Shown here: positions 8,367 to 17,445 of the stretch, piece after piece
Layout: every line of letters starts with the position of its first letter
How positions within the stretch are numbered: the stretch's first letter is position 1
Assembly (NCBI RefSeq): GCF_900103125.1
Contig: NZ_FNJV01000002.1
Span: 310,001 to 374,000, forward strand
DNA length: 64,000 nt
Reading direction: 5' to 3'
Source of the DNA: Mucilaginibacter sp. OK268
Lineage (GTDB): Bacteria > Bacteroidota > Bacteroidia > Sphingobacteriales > Sphingobacteriaceae
Program-made: the position numbers and the translations under genes
Notes under the pieces: model-generated
The model's database searches: none
Seen by the model: only the letters and a program-made list of their open reading frames with translations
Told to the model about the DNA's origin: nothing

Positions 8367-10772
8367 ATGCTAAAAAACTACATTAAAACAGCCATCAGAA
8401 ACCTGGCCAGGCATAAAAGCAATGCGGTTATCAATATCGCTGGCCTTACAGTAGGCTTTGCCGCTTTCCTCTTAATATTTCTGGTAGTTCAGTACGAACA
8501 AAGTTTCGACAGCTTTCACGCTAAGAAAGACAGGATATACCGGGTGGTTAGGGTAAGCCGGGATCTCGTTAAGCCGAGTTATCGCACGGGTGTACCTATG
8601 CCCGTAACTTCAACCCTGCGTGCCGAGTTACCGCAATTAACCAATACTGCTGCTATCAGCAACGCATCTGATGTGCAGGTAATTATACCAGCAAAGGATG
8701 GATCGGCGATAAAAAGATTTAAGGAAGCAAGCGGGGTATTTTTCGCGGAGCCGCAGTTTTTCCAGATGTTTAATTTTGGATTGGCAGCCGGCGATATTAA
8801 AACAGCTGTAAGCGAACCTAATACGGTGCTGCTCACTAAAGATATCGCCTCCAAATATTTTGGAAGCTGGAGAACAGCTATAGGTAAAATACTTAAAATG
8901 GATGGTAACAATGTTAAGGTAACCGGTGTGCTTAACAATCCGCCCTCCAATACAGATTTTCCTATTAAGGCAGTATTATCATACATTACAATCACTAATA
9001 ACCAGAACGCTAAAAACTGGAGTGGCATTGACGATGGTAATTATTGTTTTGTTGAGCTTGCCGATGGCCATACCCAAACCCAGCTTGCACAATTGCTGAC
9101 CGATTTTACCAACAGACATATTAAACCTATAAACCCGAGTTACATCCTCTCGCCACAGCCCCTGAACGAAATGCACTATGACGAACGGTACGGAAACTTT
9201 ACCGGTCGCACTTTTAGTAAAGATCTTACCCTTGCGCTTAATCTTATCGGTTTGTTCCTGCTCATAGTAGCTTGTGTAAATTTTGTTAACCTTACCGTTG
9301 CCCAGGCGGTTAACCGTGCCAGGGAAGTGGGTGTGCGAAAAGTTTTAGGGGGCAACCGCCTGCAACTGATAGCGCAATTTTTAGGCGAAACTATCATTAC
9401 CAGCTTTTTCGCACTGCTAATCGCCCTGATCATTGTGGTCTTTACTATTCCGGCACTCAATAACCTGCTCGAGATTAATCTTTCCTTGTCGATGTTATAT
9501 AACATCAGGATCATCCTGTTCATGTTTGGCGCGCTGATCATGGTATCGCTGCTCTCCGGGCTTTACCCGGCATTAGTACTTTCGGGCTTTAAACCGGCAG
9601 CTGTTTTAAAAGGAGCTGCGGGCGGTGATCAAAAAAGAGGCGTTTTATTCAGAAGGGGGCTGGTTGTTTTTCAGTTTGTGATTGCGCAAGTGCTTATTAT
9701 AGGTACGCTGATAGTTACTTCACAAATGGATTATTTCCGGAATGCCGACATGGGATTCAGAAAAGACGCTATCATTTATGCAAGCTTTCCCGGCGATAGC
9801 CTTAGCCGCACAAAAACCGATTATCTGCGCGATCAGCTTTTGAAAATCTCCGGTGTCGAAAAAATCAGCTTCAGCATGTTTTCTCCCTCCACCAACGGCG
9901 AAGGATGGTACTTTGATCTACGCACACCAGGCAACAAAAGTATTAACCCGGACATGGTGGTTAGTATGAAGATGGCCGACCCTGGATTTTTTAGCGTATA
10001 CAGCCTGCCTATTGTTGCGGGGAGAGCCTACTTCCCGTCTGATACCATGCGGGAGTATGTGGTAAACGAAACGGTAATCAGAAAATTAGGCATCCAAAGC
10101 CCTAAGGATGCTATAGGTAAGCTCATTAATGTGGGCGGCAGAACTTTCCCTATAGTAGGTGTAGTAAAGGATTTTCATGACAATTCTCTCCGCGACCCCA
10201 TTATACCCATAGTGATGACCACCCGTAAAAACGGATACGGACTGGCCAACATCAAGATCGGCCTCAGCAAAACAAAAGCGATCACCGCTGCAATGGAAAG
10301 TTTATGGAACCGAAATTTCCCGGAGTTTACATTTGAATATAAATTCATGGATCAAACCGTCGCTAATTTTTACAAGCAGGAAAACCAGCTTTCGCAGCTT
10401 TATACCATATTTTCGGGTATTGCCATTTTTATTTCCTGCCTTGGGCTGTACGGATTGATATCATTTATGGCTATCCAGCGTAAAAAGGAAATTGGCATAC
10501 GTAAAGTATTGGGCGCACCTGTAAAGGATATTGTAGTGCTGCTATCCAAAGAGTTTACCATGCTGGTGATCATCGCGTTTTTTATAGCCTCGCCCCTGGC
10601 CTGGTACTTTATGCACCAGTGGCTGCAGGGCTATACCTATCATATCATTATTGGCTTAGGTTTTTTCGCGGCCACTATTTTATCATCCATATGTATTGCC
10701 TGGCTAACCGTTGGTTATACAGCCATTAAAGCCGCGCTGACCAATCCGGTAAATAGTTTAAGAACCGAATAA
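8367..10772 (+). CDS. ABC transporter permease, MacB/FtsX type (copy 2, close duplicate)
   Basis: 801 residues with the same architecture as the previous gene and alignable along its whole length. The first 42 residues are identical to copy 1, and the upstream TTAATTAATAAGCC is shared too, so the duplicated unit includes the ribosome-binding region. Divergence is greatest in the periplasmic domain after residue 55 and around residues 480-500, which could change the substrate or partner. It starts 22 bases after copy 1 and is probably cotranscribed with it. No ATPase gene is linked. Confidence 0.9.
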   Translation: MLKNYIKTAIRNLARHKSNAVINIAGLTVGFAAFLLIFLVVQYEQSFDSFHAKKDRIYRVVRVSRDLVKPSYRTGVPMPVTSTLRAELPQLTNTAAISNASDVQVIIPAKDGSAIKRFKEASGVFFAEPQFFQMFNFGLAAGDIKTAVSEPNTVLLTKDIASKYFGSWRTAIGKILKMDGNNVKVTGVLNNPPSNTDFPIKAVLSYITITNNQNAKNWSGIDDGNYCFVELADGHTQTQLAQLLTDFTNRHIKPINPSYILSPQPLNEMHYDERYGNFTGRTFSKDLTLALNLIGLFLLIVACVNFVNLTVAQAVNRAREVGVRKVLGGNRLQLIAQFLGETIITSFFALLIALIIVVFTIPALNNLLEINLSLSMLYNIRIILFMFGALIMVSLLSGLYPALVLSGFKPAAVLKGAAGGDQKRGVLFRRGLVVFQFVIAQVLIIGTLIVTSQMDYFRNADMGFRKDAIIYASFPGDSLSRTKTDYLRDQLLKISGVEKISFSMFSPSTNGEGWYFDLRTPGNKSINPDMVVSMKMADPGFFSVYSLPIVAGRAYFPSDTMREYVVNETVIRKLGIQSPKDAIGKLINVGGRTFPIVGVVKDFHDNSLRDPIIPIVMTTRKNGYGLANIKIGLSKTKAITAAMESLWNRNFPEFTFEYKFMDQTVANFYKQENQLSQLYTIFSGIAIFISCLGLYGLISFMAIQRKKEIGIRKVLGAPVKDIVVLLSKEFTMLVIIAFFIASPLAWYFMHQWLQGYTYHIIIGLGFFAATILSSICIAWLTVGYTAIKAALTNPVNSLRTE

Positions 10773-10812
10773 AACAGAGATCCGTAATATCAATTATTCT
10801 AAATATCAGATC

Positions 10813-13194
10813 ATGATAAAAAGTTATTTAAAAGTAGCCTGGAGAAACTTAATGAAAAATAAGCTTTACTCCCTTGTAAATATCATTGGCTTAACCATTG
10901 GCATTGTTAGCTGCCTGCTCATCGGAATATACATCAAGCATGAGTTGGGCTACGATCATTTCAATAAAAACGCCGACAATATTGTACGCGTTACCATGGA
11001 ATATAATCATGGCGGCGCTTCGCAGAAAATGGCGGCCACGGGTACCAGGGTTGGTCCGCAGTTTAAAAGGATGTTCCCTGAAATAAGTGATTATGTGAGG
11101 TTGTACAAAAATTCCCAGATAGTTGGCTATCGCGACCTCTTGTTTAAAGAAGATAATTTCATATACGCCGAACCTTCATTTTTTAAAATATTTTCGTACA
11201 AACTGATCAAAGGGAATGTTAACGAAGCATTAAACGCACCGGATAAGATCATCATCACACAATCTGCCGCTAAGAAATATTTTCATGATGAAGATCCTAT
11301 GGGTAAGATACTGAGATCAGAAAATAAAAATTATATCGTGTCGGCAGTGACGGCTGATGTGCCTTCCAATTCGCAGATCAAATTTGATTTTATAATCCCC
11401 TTCAACACCCTGAGGCAGGCAAAAAAAGAACAATATTACGGCGCTAACTACATCACTTACCTGTTGCTGAAAAATAAGGATCAAATGCGCCCTTTGCAGC
11501 AAAAGATAACTGCCTACATGAAAATTGTTGACAAAACCGAGCTGAATTTAACCGGAAGTCAATTTGTAACTTTTTACCTGGAGCCTTTAACAAAGGTCCA
11601 TTTATACTCAAACCTGCCCGGCGATCTGGCGCCTGCAGGCAGCATTGTTTATATTTATATACTGATCATTGTAGCGGTGCTCATATTGGTTATAGCCTGT
11701 GTTAATTATGTAAACCTGGCCATTGCCCAATCGGCAGGGCGCGGTGCCGAAATCAGTATCCGCAAAGTGATGGGTGCAGGCAAACCGCAATTATTTACCC
11801 AGTTTATAGGAGAAGCGTTACTGGTTACCCTTATAGGCATCTTACTGGCTATCGGTATTGCTTACATCGCTTTGCCTTATTTTAACCAGGTTGCAGGCAT
11901 TCAGTTTAAATACTCCGTATTTTTTGACCCTATCATTATTTCCAGCCTCATCCTTTTGGCCCTGACCATTGGTTTAGCCGCTGGGGCCTATCCGGCGCTG
12001 TTATTATCAAACATTAAATTATCCAAAATATTAAAGACCGGATTTTCATTTACCTCGGGCAAAAGTATCCGCAAACCGCTTATCGTTTTTCAATTTGTTA
12101 TCTCCATATTTCTGATCATCACCACGGTAATTATTTTACAGCAGCTTTCGTACATCCGCAATAAGGATATCGGTTACAATAAAAGCAATATAGTGGTTTT
12201 GCCTACCGGCTATAATATGCAGCATATTGATGAGCTTAAAAAAGAGATCAACAATATTCCTGGTGTTGAAAGTGTAGCCTCGGCCAATAACGAACCGGTA
12301 AATGTAATGTGGGGCGATGCTATACAAACCCCCGATGGTAAAAGCCTTACTGTAAACGCCCTGCCTATGGACGAGGATTTTATAAAAACCCTGCAACTTA
12401 AAATAATTGCCGGTAGCGGTTTTACTCAAACCGATGTTTTACAGATTGATACCACCAACAATTATAAGAATTTCCAATACGCGTTTATACTCAACGAATC
12501 GGCAGTAAAAGCTTTGGGATGGACACCCCAGCAAGCTATCGGAAAGCATATTGCAAAAGGTGAAGCGGGCGTTATAAAAGGTGTAGTAAAGGACTTTAAT
12601 TTTAAATCGTTTCATACACCTATCAGTCCTTTGATCTTATTTCTAGATCATTTTCAAACAGAGGCTTTATTTGCCCGGATAACCGGAAACAATACCTCCA
12701 ATACCATCAAGGCTATACAAACACTGTGGAAGCAACGCGTACCCGACCGTCCGTTTGAGTACAAATTTTTAGATGATGATTTTGATGCTTTATATCGTAC
12801 AGAACAACAAACGGCAAAAGTATTTACCACTTTTTCTTTTTTAGCTATTTTACTGGCCTGCCTGGGACTGTTTGCTATTACCGCTTACTCAGTTGTTCAG
12901 CGTACTAAAGAGATCGGTATCAGAAAAGTACTGGGGGCCAATGTATCATCCATCATTCTACTCATCTCAAAAGATTTTTTACTTATGGTGATCATGGCCA
13001 TGATCATTGCTTCACCTATAGCCTGGTATATGTCATATAAATGGTTGCAGGATTTTGCCTATCGCATTAATATTCACTGGTGGATATTTATTGCTGCCGA
13101 CGCCGCTTCATTAATAGTAGCAGCTATAACCGTAAGCGTACAGGCAGCTAAGGCAGCAATGGCCAATCCGGTTGATAGTTTGAAGAATGAATAA
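10813..13194 (+). CDS. ABC transporter permease, MacB/FtsX type (copy 3, diverged)
   Basis: 793 residues, the same double FtsX/MacB layout, but only distantly similar to the two preceding copies. Identifying stretches are ISIRKVMGAGKPQL near residue 315 and EIGIRKVLGANVSSI near residue 705. It follows copy 2 by 40 bases on the same strand, so the three may form one transcript. It may be a heteromeric partner of the first two. Function beyond ABC permease is not predictable. Confidence 0.88.
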   Translation: MIKSYLKVAWRNLMKNKLYSLVNIIGLTIGIVSCLLIGIYIKHELGYDHFNKNADNIVRVTMEYNHGGASQKMAATGTRVGPQFKRMFPEISDYVRLYKNSQIVGYRDLLFKEDNFIYAEPSFFKIFSYKLIKGNVNEALNAPDKIIITQSAAKKYFHDEDPMGKILRSENKNYIVSAVTADVPSNSQIKFDFIIPFNTLRQAKKEQYYGANYITYLLLKNKDQMRPLQQKITAYMKIVDKTELNLTGSQFVTFYLEPLTKVHLYSNLPGDLAPAGSIVYIYILIIVAVLILVIACVNYVNLAIAQSAGRGAEISIRKVMGAGKPQLFTQFIGEALLVTLIGILLAIGIAYIALPYFNQVAGIQFKYSVFFDPIIISSLILLALTIGLAAGAYPALLLSNIKLSKILKTGFSFTSGKSIRKPLIVFQFVISIFLIITTVIILQQLSYIRNKDIGYNKSNIVVLPTGYNMQHIDELKKEINNIPGVESVASANNEPVNVMWGDAIQTPDGKSLTVNALPMDEDFIKTLQLKIIAGSGFTQTDVLQIDTTNNYKNFQYAFILNESAVKALGWTPQQAIGKHIAKGEAGVIKGVVKDFNFKSFHTPISPLILFLDHFQTEALFARITGNNTSNTIKAIQTLWKQRVPDRPFEYKFLDDDFDALYRTEQQTAKVFTTFSFLAILLACLGLFAITAYSVVQRTKEIGIRKVLGANVSSIILLISKDFLLMVIMAMIIASPIAWYMSYKWLQDFAYRINIHWWIFIAADAASLIVAAITVSVQAAKAAMANPVDSLKNE

Positions 13195-13288
13195 AAATTG
13201 GAGAGGCTTAATCTTACTAAATCGTTATAGTCAGTAATTTTTTTGTTAAAAAGATAATTACCGCCTATTGTACTATCAAAATTTTTTT

Positions 13289-13387
13289 TATACTTGCGCC
13301 ATCTATAAGGTAAGCATTCTGCTTACTTATTGTGATAAGGTTTAGGTTGAAAGTCCCCGGCGGCGAGCGCTTTGGGGACTTTCGTTT
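13289..13387 (+). ncRNA. Possible small RNA with intrinsic terminator
   Basis: A promoter-like pair (ATTG 13267-13270, TATACTTG 13289-13296, 18-base spacing, close to TTTG-N19-TAnnTTTG) precedes two hairpins: GTAAGC-ATTCT-GCTTAC near 13310-13326, and a 10-bp stem GAAAGTCCCC (13349-13358) with GGGGACTTTC (13374-13383) followed by GTTTT. There is no ORF. It could instead be a terminator for the upstream permease operon plus a leader of the PAP2 gene, which begins 165 bases later. I do not recognise an RNA family. Confidence 0.45.
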
Positions 13388-13551
13388 TAAACAGTATTTC
13401 AAAGGTATCTTATACCCGCTTTACCCGTATTATCTCAATATTAAGTTTTAAGTTATTTTAAATAACAAACCAGCCTTAATAATGCCTTAAAGTACCTACA
13501 TTTGAAATAAGCATCTTATATATTTACTGTTATACTAAACCTGCAATACCT

Positions 13552-14154
13552 ATGAAGCTGGTCCAAAAAACATATCTTTTTTGCCTCCTTTTATTATTCA
13601 TCCTGTCATTTAGTTTGCCAGCACAGGCACAATCAGGTCTTCAACAGTTAGACGATCGTATCATGATCGATCTGCAAAATCAACGCACACCCGAGCAAAC
13701 CGGCATATTTATGTTTTTGTCCCGCACGCATTTATACGGCGACATCGGCGTTCCGGTAGGCTTACTGGCAGCAGGGGTTATCAGTAACGACAAGCAAATG
13801 CGGCAAAACTCTTTATATGTAGCCAGCAGTACCCTGTTATCAACCGGGCTCACGTATTTGATCAAACATATTGTTAAGCGCCCTCGCCCATTTGTTCAGA
13901 ATATTAATATTGTACCGGTTTACCGGGCTGGCAGTACTTCCTTCCCATCGGGGCATACTTCCAGCAGTTTTGCCACCGCCACGGCCTTATCCAGGGCTTA
14001 TCCTAAATGGTATGTGATAGCCCCCGCGTTTTTGTGGGCAGGCTCGGTGAGCTATTCGCGCATGTACCTGGGAGTGCATTACCCCACCGACGTTGCGGCG
14101 GGTGCTGCTTTGGGCGTGGGATCAACTTTTATATTGCAATCATTAAAAAAATAA
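13552..14154 (+). CDS. PAP2-superfamily phosphatase, secreted or membrane-associated
   Basis: 200 residues with an N-terminal signal peptide (hydrophobic residues 8-22, then AQAQS). All three motifs of the phosphatidic acid phosphatase type 2 family are present: a KxxxxxxRP-like motif ending in RPRP at 110-113, PSGH at 132-135, and SR...H...D with Arg170, His176 and Asp180. The enzyme should remove phosphate from lipid phosphates or similar substrates on the periplasmic side. The gene stands alone behind the possible small RNA. The exact substrate (undecaprenyl pyrophosphate, lipid A or phosphatidate) is not predictable. Confidence 0.88.
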   Translation: MKLVQKTYLFCLLLLFILSFSLPAQAQSGLQQLDDRIMIDLQNQRTPEQTGIFMFLSRTHLYGDIGVPVGLLAAGVISNDKQMRQNSLYVASSTLLSTGLTYLIKHIVKRPRPFVQNINIVPVYRAGSTSFPSGHTSSSFATATALSRAYPKWYVIAPAFLWAGSVSYSRMYLGVHYPTDVAAGAALGVGSTFILQSLKK

Positions 14155-14297
14155 TGCTCCGCCATAAGTTGTTTAACTATAAAGCAACAACCCAGCCACC
14201 AACTGCGTAGAAATACGGTATAAAAAATTCAGGTACTTATACGCTTACCCACTTCAGTGCCATCCTATACATTTGTTATATAAAACTAAACACTACT

Positions 14298-14783
14298 ATG
14301 GACGAGATTCAAACACTAAAATTTTTCTGGTTAAAATACGAGATCAGCGCCATCCGGAATATGATCAATAATTCTCCTGGCATTGATAGTTTTGTGTTCT
14401 CCTATTTTTTCGCCAGCACTACTGATGATAGTAAGCCACTGCAATTGATAGCGTACGGACACATGTCGCCGGCTAATCAATACAGCAGTTATTACGATAC
14501 GCTGGAGGACTATAACAATAACGCATTGGAGTTAAGTGGCCCGCTTATTATGAGCAACAACGTAATATCACTTGCCGATATGTTATTGCTCATCGACACC
14601 CCTGATCCAGATGGTGATAAACCAGATTACCTGGTGTTTATACCGGATGTTAACGATACTCGTCATGTGTATTATGATGTTGATCGTTATAAAAGGGCTG
14701 GCTCTGGTGATGTGGTATTGCCTGGTAATCCGCTAACCGATCCAATTAACACCAATCCATCCCCACCCGCAACTATTAATTAA
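14298..14783 (+). CDS. Hypothetical protein, 161 residues
   Basis: I do not recognise this family. There is no signal peptide or membrane helix. The first 130 residues look like a compact mixed alpha/beta domain; the tail (PGNPLTDPINTNPSPP) is proline-rich and probably disordered. The gene starts 143 bases after the PAP2 gene and ends 20 bases before a membrane-protein gene that overlaps a histidine kinase, so it may belong to the same transcript. The codon use looks like that of its neighbours. Confidence 0.6.
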   Translation: MDEIQTLKFFWLKYEISAIRNMINNSPGIDSFVFSYFFASTTDDSKPLQLIAYGHMSPANQYSSYYDTLEDYNNNALELSGPLIMSNNVISLADMLLLIDTPDPDGDKPDYLVFIPDVNDTRHVYYDVDRYKRAGSGDVVLPGNPLTDPINTNPSPPATIN

Positions 14784-14803
14784 ACAACTGACCATATTCC
14801 CGA

Positions 14804-15469
14804 ATGTTAAAAATATTTCAGATCGTTATTGATTGGTCAGAAGTTTGGGCGTTATTAATACCTATATCCTTATTACTAATTAGAAAACAGCCGGCTGTAC
14901 TTAAGCCGGTTGTTTTTTACGTTTGGATAGCGCTGGTTATTAATCTGGCCATCGATATGACCTGGAAGTTTCGGACCATTTTACCTGCCGCATATAACTC
15001 CAATAATTATCTGTATAATCTACATTCGGTTATACGCTTTTTTTTGTTCAGCGCGTTTTTTATAAGGCTGCGACAACCCTTTTTAACAACTGTAAAAAAG
15101 GTTATACCGTTTTGCTTTACAGCATTTATGGTTATCAATTTTGGTTTTTACGAAAACTTTTTTGATTACTGGAAATTAAGCAGCCGTTTATTATCCGTTG
15201 AAGCCATACTACTTCTATTTTATACGTTACAGTATTATTTATTTAAAATTAACGACAATGTTGACGTTAACATTTTCAACTCCGACTTTTGGATAGTAAC
15301 CGGTTTAGGTATTTATGTTACTATTAATTTTTTTATATTTCTTTTATACAACGAGTTAACTATACGTATGCAGCATTTTGCCATAAGCTTATGGAATGCG
15401 CATAATATTTCGTACGTAATTTTTAACTTGTTTATAGCCAAAGGTTTTTATGAATCAAGGGAGCAATGA
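14804..15469 (+). CDS. Multi-pass membrane protein beside a histidine kinase
   Basis: 221 residues with about six to seven hydrophobic helices (near 12-27, 34-52, 72-88, 100-115, 133-150, 163-182 and 195-213). Its 3' end overlaps the start of the histidine kinase gene by 20 bases, a sign of translational coupling. I infer that it acts as the membrane sensing partner of the kinase, whose own N-terminus has a single helix and no sensor domain. No named family recognised. Confidence 0.7.
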   Translation: MLKIFQIVIDWSEVWALLIPISLLLIRKQPAVLKPVVFYVWIALVINLAIDMTWKFRTILPAAYNSNNYLYNLHSVIRFFLFSAFFIRLRQPFLTTVKKVIPFCFTAFMVINFGFYENFFDYWKLSSRLLSVEAILLLFYTLQYYLFKINDNVDVNIFNSDFWIVTGLGIYVTINFFIFLLYNELTIRMQHFAISLWNAHNISYVIFNLFIAKGFYESREQ

Positions 15470-16247
15470 TATTCGTTTGTTACTGGTAGTTGGGATTGCC
15501 GCCATGCTGATGCTTTTTATAAGCCTTTTACTCATTTTTATATTTACGCAACGCAAAAAGCTCCAATATCAGAATGAGTTGCAGGCCCTGCAAAACGCGC
15601 AGAAAAACCAGTTGATAGAGGCCGCGGTACGGAGCGAGGAAATTGAACGCCACCGCATTGCTGAAGAGCTGCATGACGAGGTGGGTGCCCTGCTGGGCGC
15701 ATCGAGCCTGCATTTTTACAGTGTAAAACTTGAAGATTGCGATGACCAGAACCAACGCCTATACCAAAAAGGCAGAGACTTGCTTGATGAGGGGATCAAC
15801 AAAATACGGGGCATCTCGCATAGCCTGCACTCCAGCATACTACAGGAGTTTGGTTTAAATGAGGCCATCAGTCACTTTTGCAGCAATATATCGCATGAAT
15901 CGGTAATGGATGTCAGCGTAACCCTTGATAATAGCTACCCTACCCAGGTAGGGCGAAACGACATCAGTATTTATCGTATTGTACAGGAGTTTATTCATAA
16001 TATAACCAAACATGCCAAGGCCACAAAAATATTTGTACGGTCCATCTATCTCAATAAAACATTGATGCTTACCATCACCCATAATGGTAAAGGCCTTACA
16101 CAAACCCATTTTGAGGAATTACGGTTTAAAAAAGACGGACTTGGTTTAAAAAACATACAAAACCGGGTAATTTTACTAAAAGCCGATCTTAAATTTTCGC
16201 ACCATGCCGGTGGATACGCCATTGACATCTCTGTTCCTATTGATTAA
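15450..16247 (+). CDS. Sensor histidine kinase, NarL/LiaS-DesK type (HisKA_3)
   Basis: 265 residues: one membrane helix (10-32), a coiled linker (36-64), a dimerisation domain with the phospho-acceptor His75 in AEELHDEVG, and a C-terminal ATPase domain with N-box QEFIHNITKHA and G-box DGLGLKNIQNR. The short N-terminus has no sensor domain, so the signal probably comes from the overlapping membrane protein. The response regulator gene follows after 191 bases and is the expected phosphorylation partner. Confidence 0.92.
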   Translation: MNQGSNDIRLLLVVGIAAMLMLFISLLLIFIFTQRKKLQYQNELQALQNAQKNQLIEAAVRSEEIERHRIAEELHDEVGALLGASSLHFYSVKLEDCDDQNQRLYQKGRDLLDEGINKIRGISHSLHSSILQEFGLNEAISHFCSNISHESVMDVSVTLDNSYPTQVGRNDISIYRIVQEFIHNITKHAKATKIFVRSIYLNKTLMLTITHNGKGLTQTHFEELRFKKDGLGLKNIQNRVILLKADLKFSHHAGGYAIDISVPID

Positions 16248-16438
16248 TAATAAACCAATAGTTAATTATTAAATTAAATCTTTTTTTATAATTTATGAAA
16301 AAGGGGTATTCATACTATTCATTTTTTAATTCAAAAGCATAAACTATAGTATATACATAGCACATATAGCTTTTGGGAATATTTATTATTTTTTTTCATA
16401 AAAGTTTAATTATTTTTATGGCTCCAACCTAAATAATA

Positions 16439-17086
16439 ATGCAAAAAATAAAAGTAGCTATAGCCGATGATTATGCCATATTTAGAGATGGGTTAAAAGT
16501 AGGGCTTAACCGGGATAAAAATCTGGAAGTAGTACTTGAAGCAGATAATGGCGAGGAATTATTACAACAAATAGAACTCATACAACCCGATGTTATTTTA
16601 ATGGATCTGAAGATGCCCATTATGGATGGTATGGAGGCCACCAAACACATCCGGAAAAAATATGATAACATTAAAATATTAATAGTGACCATGTATGATG
16701 AGGCCAAATTCATTATACACCTGATGGAGAACGGAGCTAACGGCTATCTGCTCAAAAACGCCGACCCTAAGGAGATCCGCAAAGCCATCTACTCGGTTCA
16801 TGAGGATGGATATTATTTTAATGATATTGTAAACAAGGCCCTGTTAAAAAAGCTGGTTATCAAAGGCAATGTTAAACCATCATTTAACCAGGACATTGAA
16901 TTTTCTGAACGTGAACTGGATGTTTTGAAAATGATATGTAACGAAAAAACCGCTACCGAAATTGGTACGGAATTATTTTTAAGTCCCCGCTCTGTAGAAG
17001 GCATCAGGCAGCGCATTATTGAAAAGGTTGGCGTACGTAACACCGCCGGCCTGGTGATGTTTGCTGTTAAAAATGGCGTGATATAA
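16439..17086 (+). CDS. Response regulator, NarL/FixJ (LuxR-type DNA-binding)
   Basis: 215 residues. The receiver domain has the acidic pocket ADD (9-11), phosphorylation site Asp56 in LMDLKMP and a Lys in LLKNADP. The C-terminal LuxR helix-turn-helix (about 148-210) contains FSERELDVLKMICNEKTATEIG. It is the presumed partner of the kinase at 15450-16247. A perfect 10-base inverted repeat lies 205 bases after its end and 118 bases before the peptide gene, which makes that cluster a candidate target. This link is inference. Confidence 0.92.
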   Translation: MQKIKVAIADDYAIFRDGLKVGLNRDKNLEVVLEADNGEELLQQIELIQPDVILMDLKMPIMDGMEATKHIRKKYDNIKILIVTMYDEAKFIIHLMENGANGYLLKNADPKEIRKAIYSVHEDGYYFNDIVNKALLKKLVIKGNVKPSFNQDIEFSERELDVLKMICNEKTATEIGTELFLSPRSVEGIRQRIIEKVGVRNTAGLVMFAVKNGVI

Positions 17087-17445
17087 CACCTGCCTTAATC
17101 CACCTGTTTTCATAACTAATACATTTAAGCGGCTATGATCCTTTAACCGCCTAATCTATCTGCATTTTTCATCTTCATTTTCCCGCTTTTATACTACTTA
17201 TTCTATAGTAATTAAAGAATATTTTTTCTATTCAAAAAAGGCTCCAGGGACAAAGCTCACAACTAACTGCAATACAATCAATTGCGTACAATTCCTGATA
17301 CTACGTGAAAATACCCGATATCAGGAATAGGTATTTATACTGTGGTGAAACGCGCAACCTCTCCCGTACTTTATGTTGTGCAATGAAGCTTCAATGAAGG
17401 CACATAAACCAAATTTATTTACATCTAATCAAAAAAAACAAAGAA
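17087..17445. other. Gap before the peptide cluster: promoter region
   Basis: 359 bases without a credible ORF. It contains the 10-base inverted repeat at 17291-17328 and an AT-rich leader (ACAAAGAAATG) before the peptide gene. A loose inverted repeat GCGG/CCGC near 17130-17150 is not followed by a T-run. No clear TAnnTTTG promoter could be fixed. Confidence 0.5.
17291..17328. promoter_or_regulatory. Perfect 10-bp inverted repeat, candidate regulator site
   Basis: ATTCCTGATA (17291-17300) and TATCAGGAAT (17319-17328) are perfect reverse complements separated by 18 bases. The arms are about two helical turns apart, as for a dimeric regulator on one DNA face. Because it is 118 bases before the peptide gene and follows a LuxR-type response regulator gene, it is a candidate binding site. 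It could instead be an RNA hairpin in a long leader. Confidence 0.5.
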
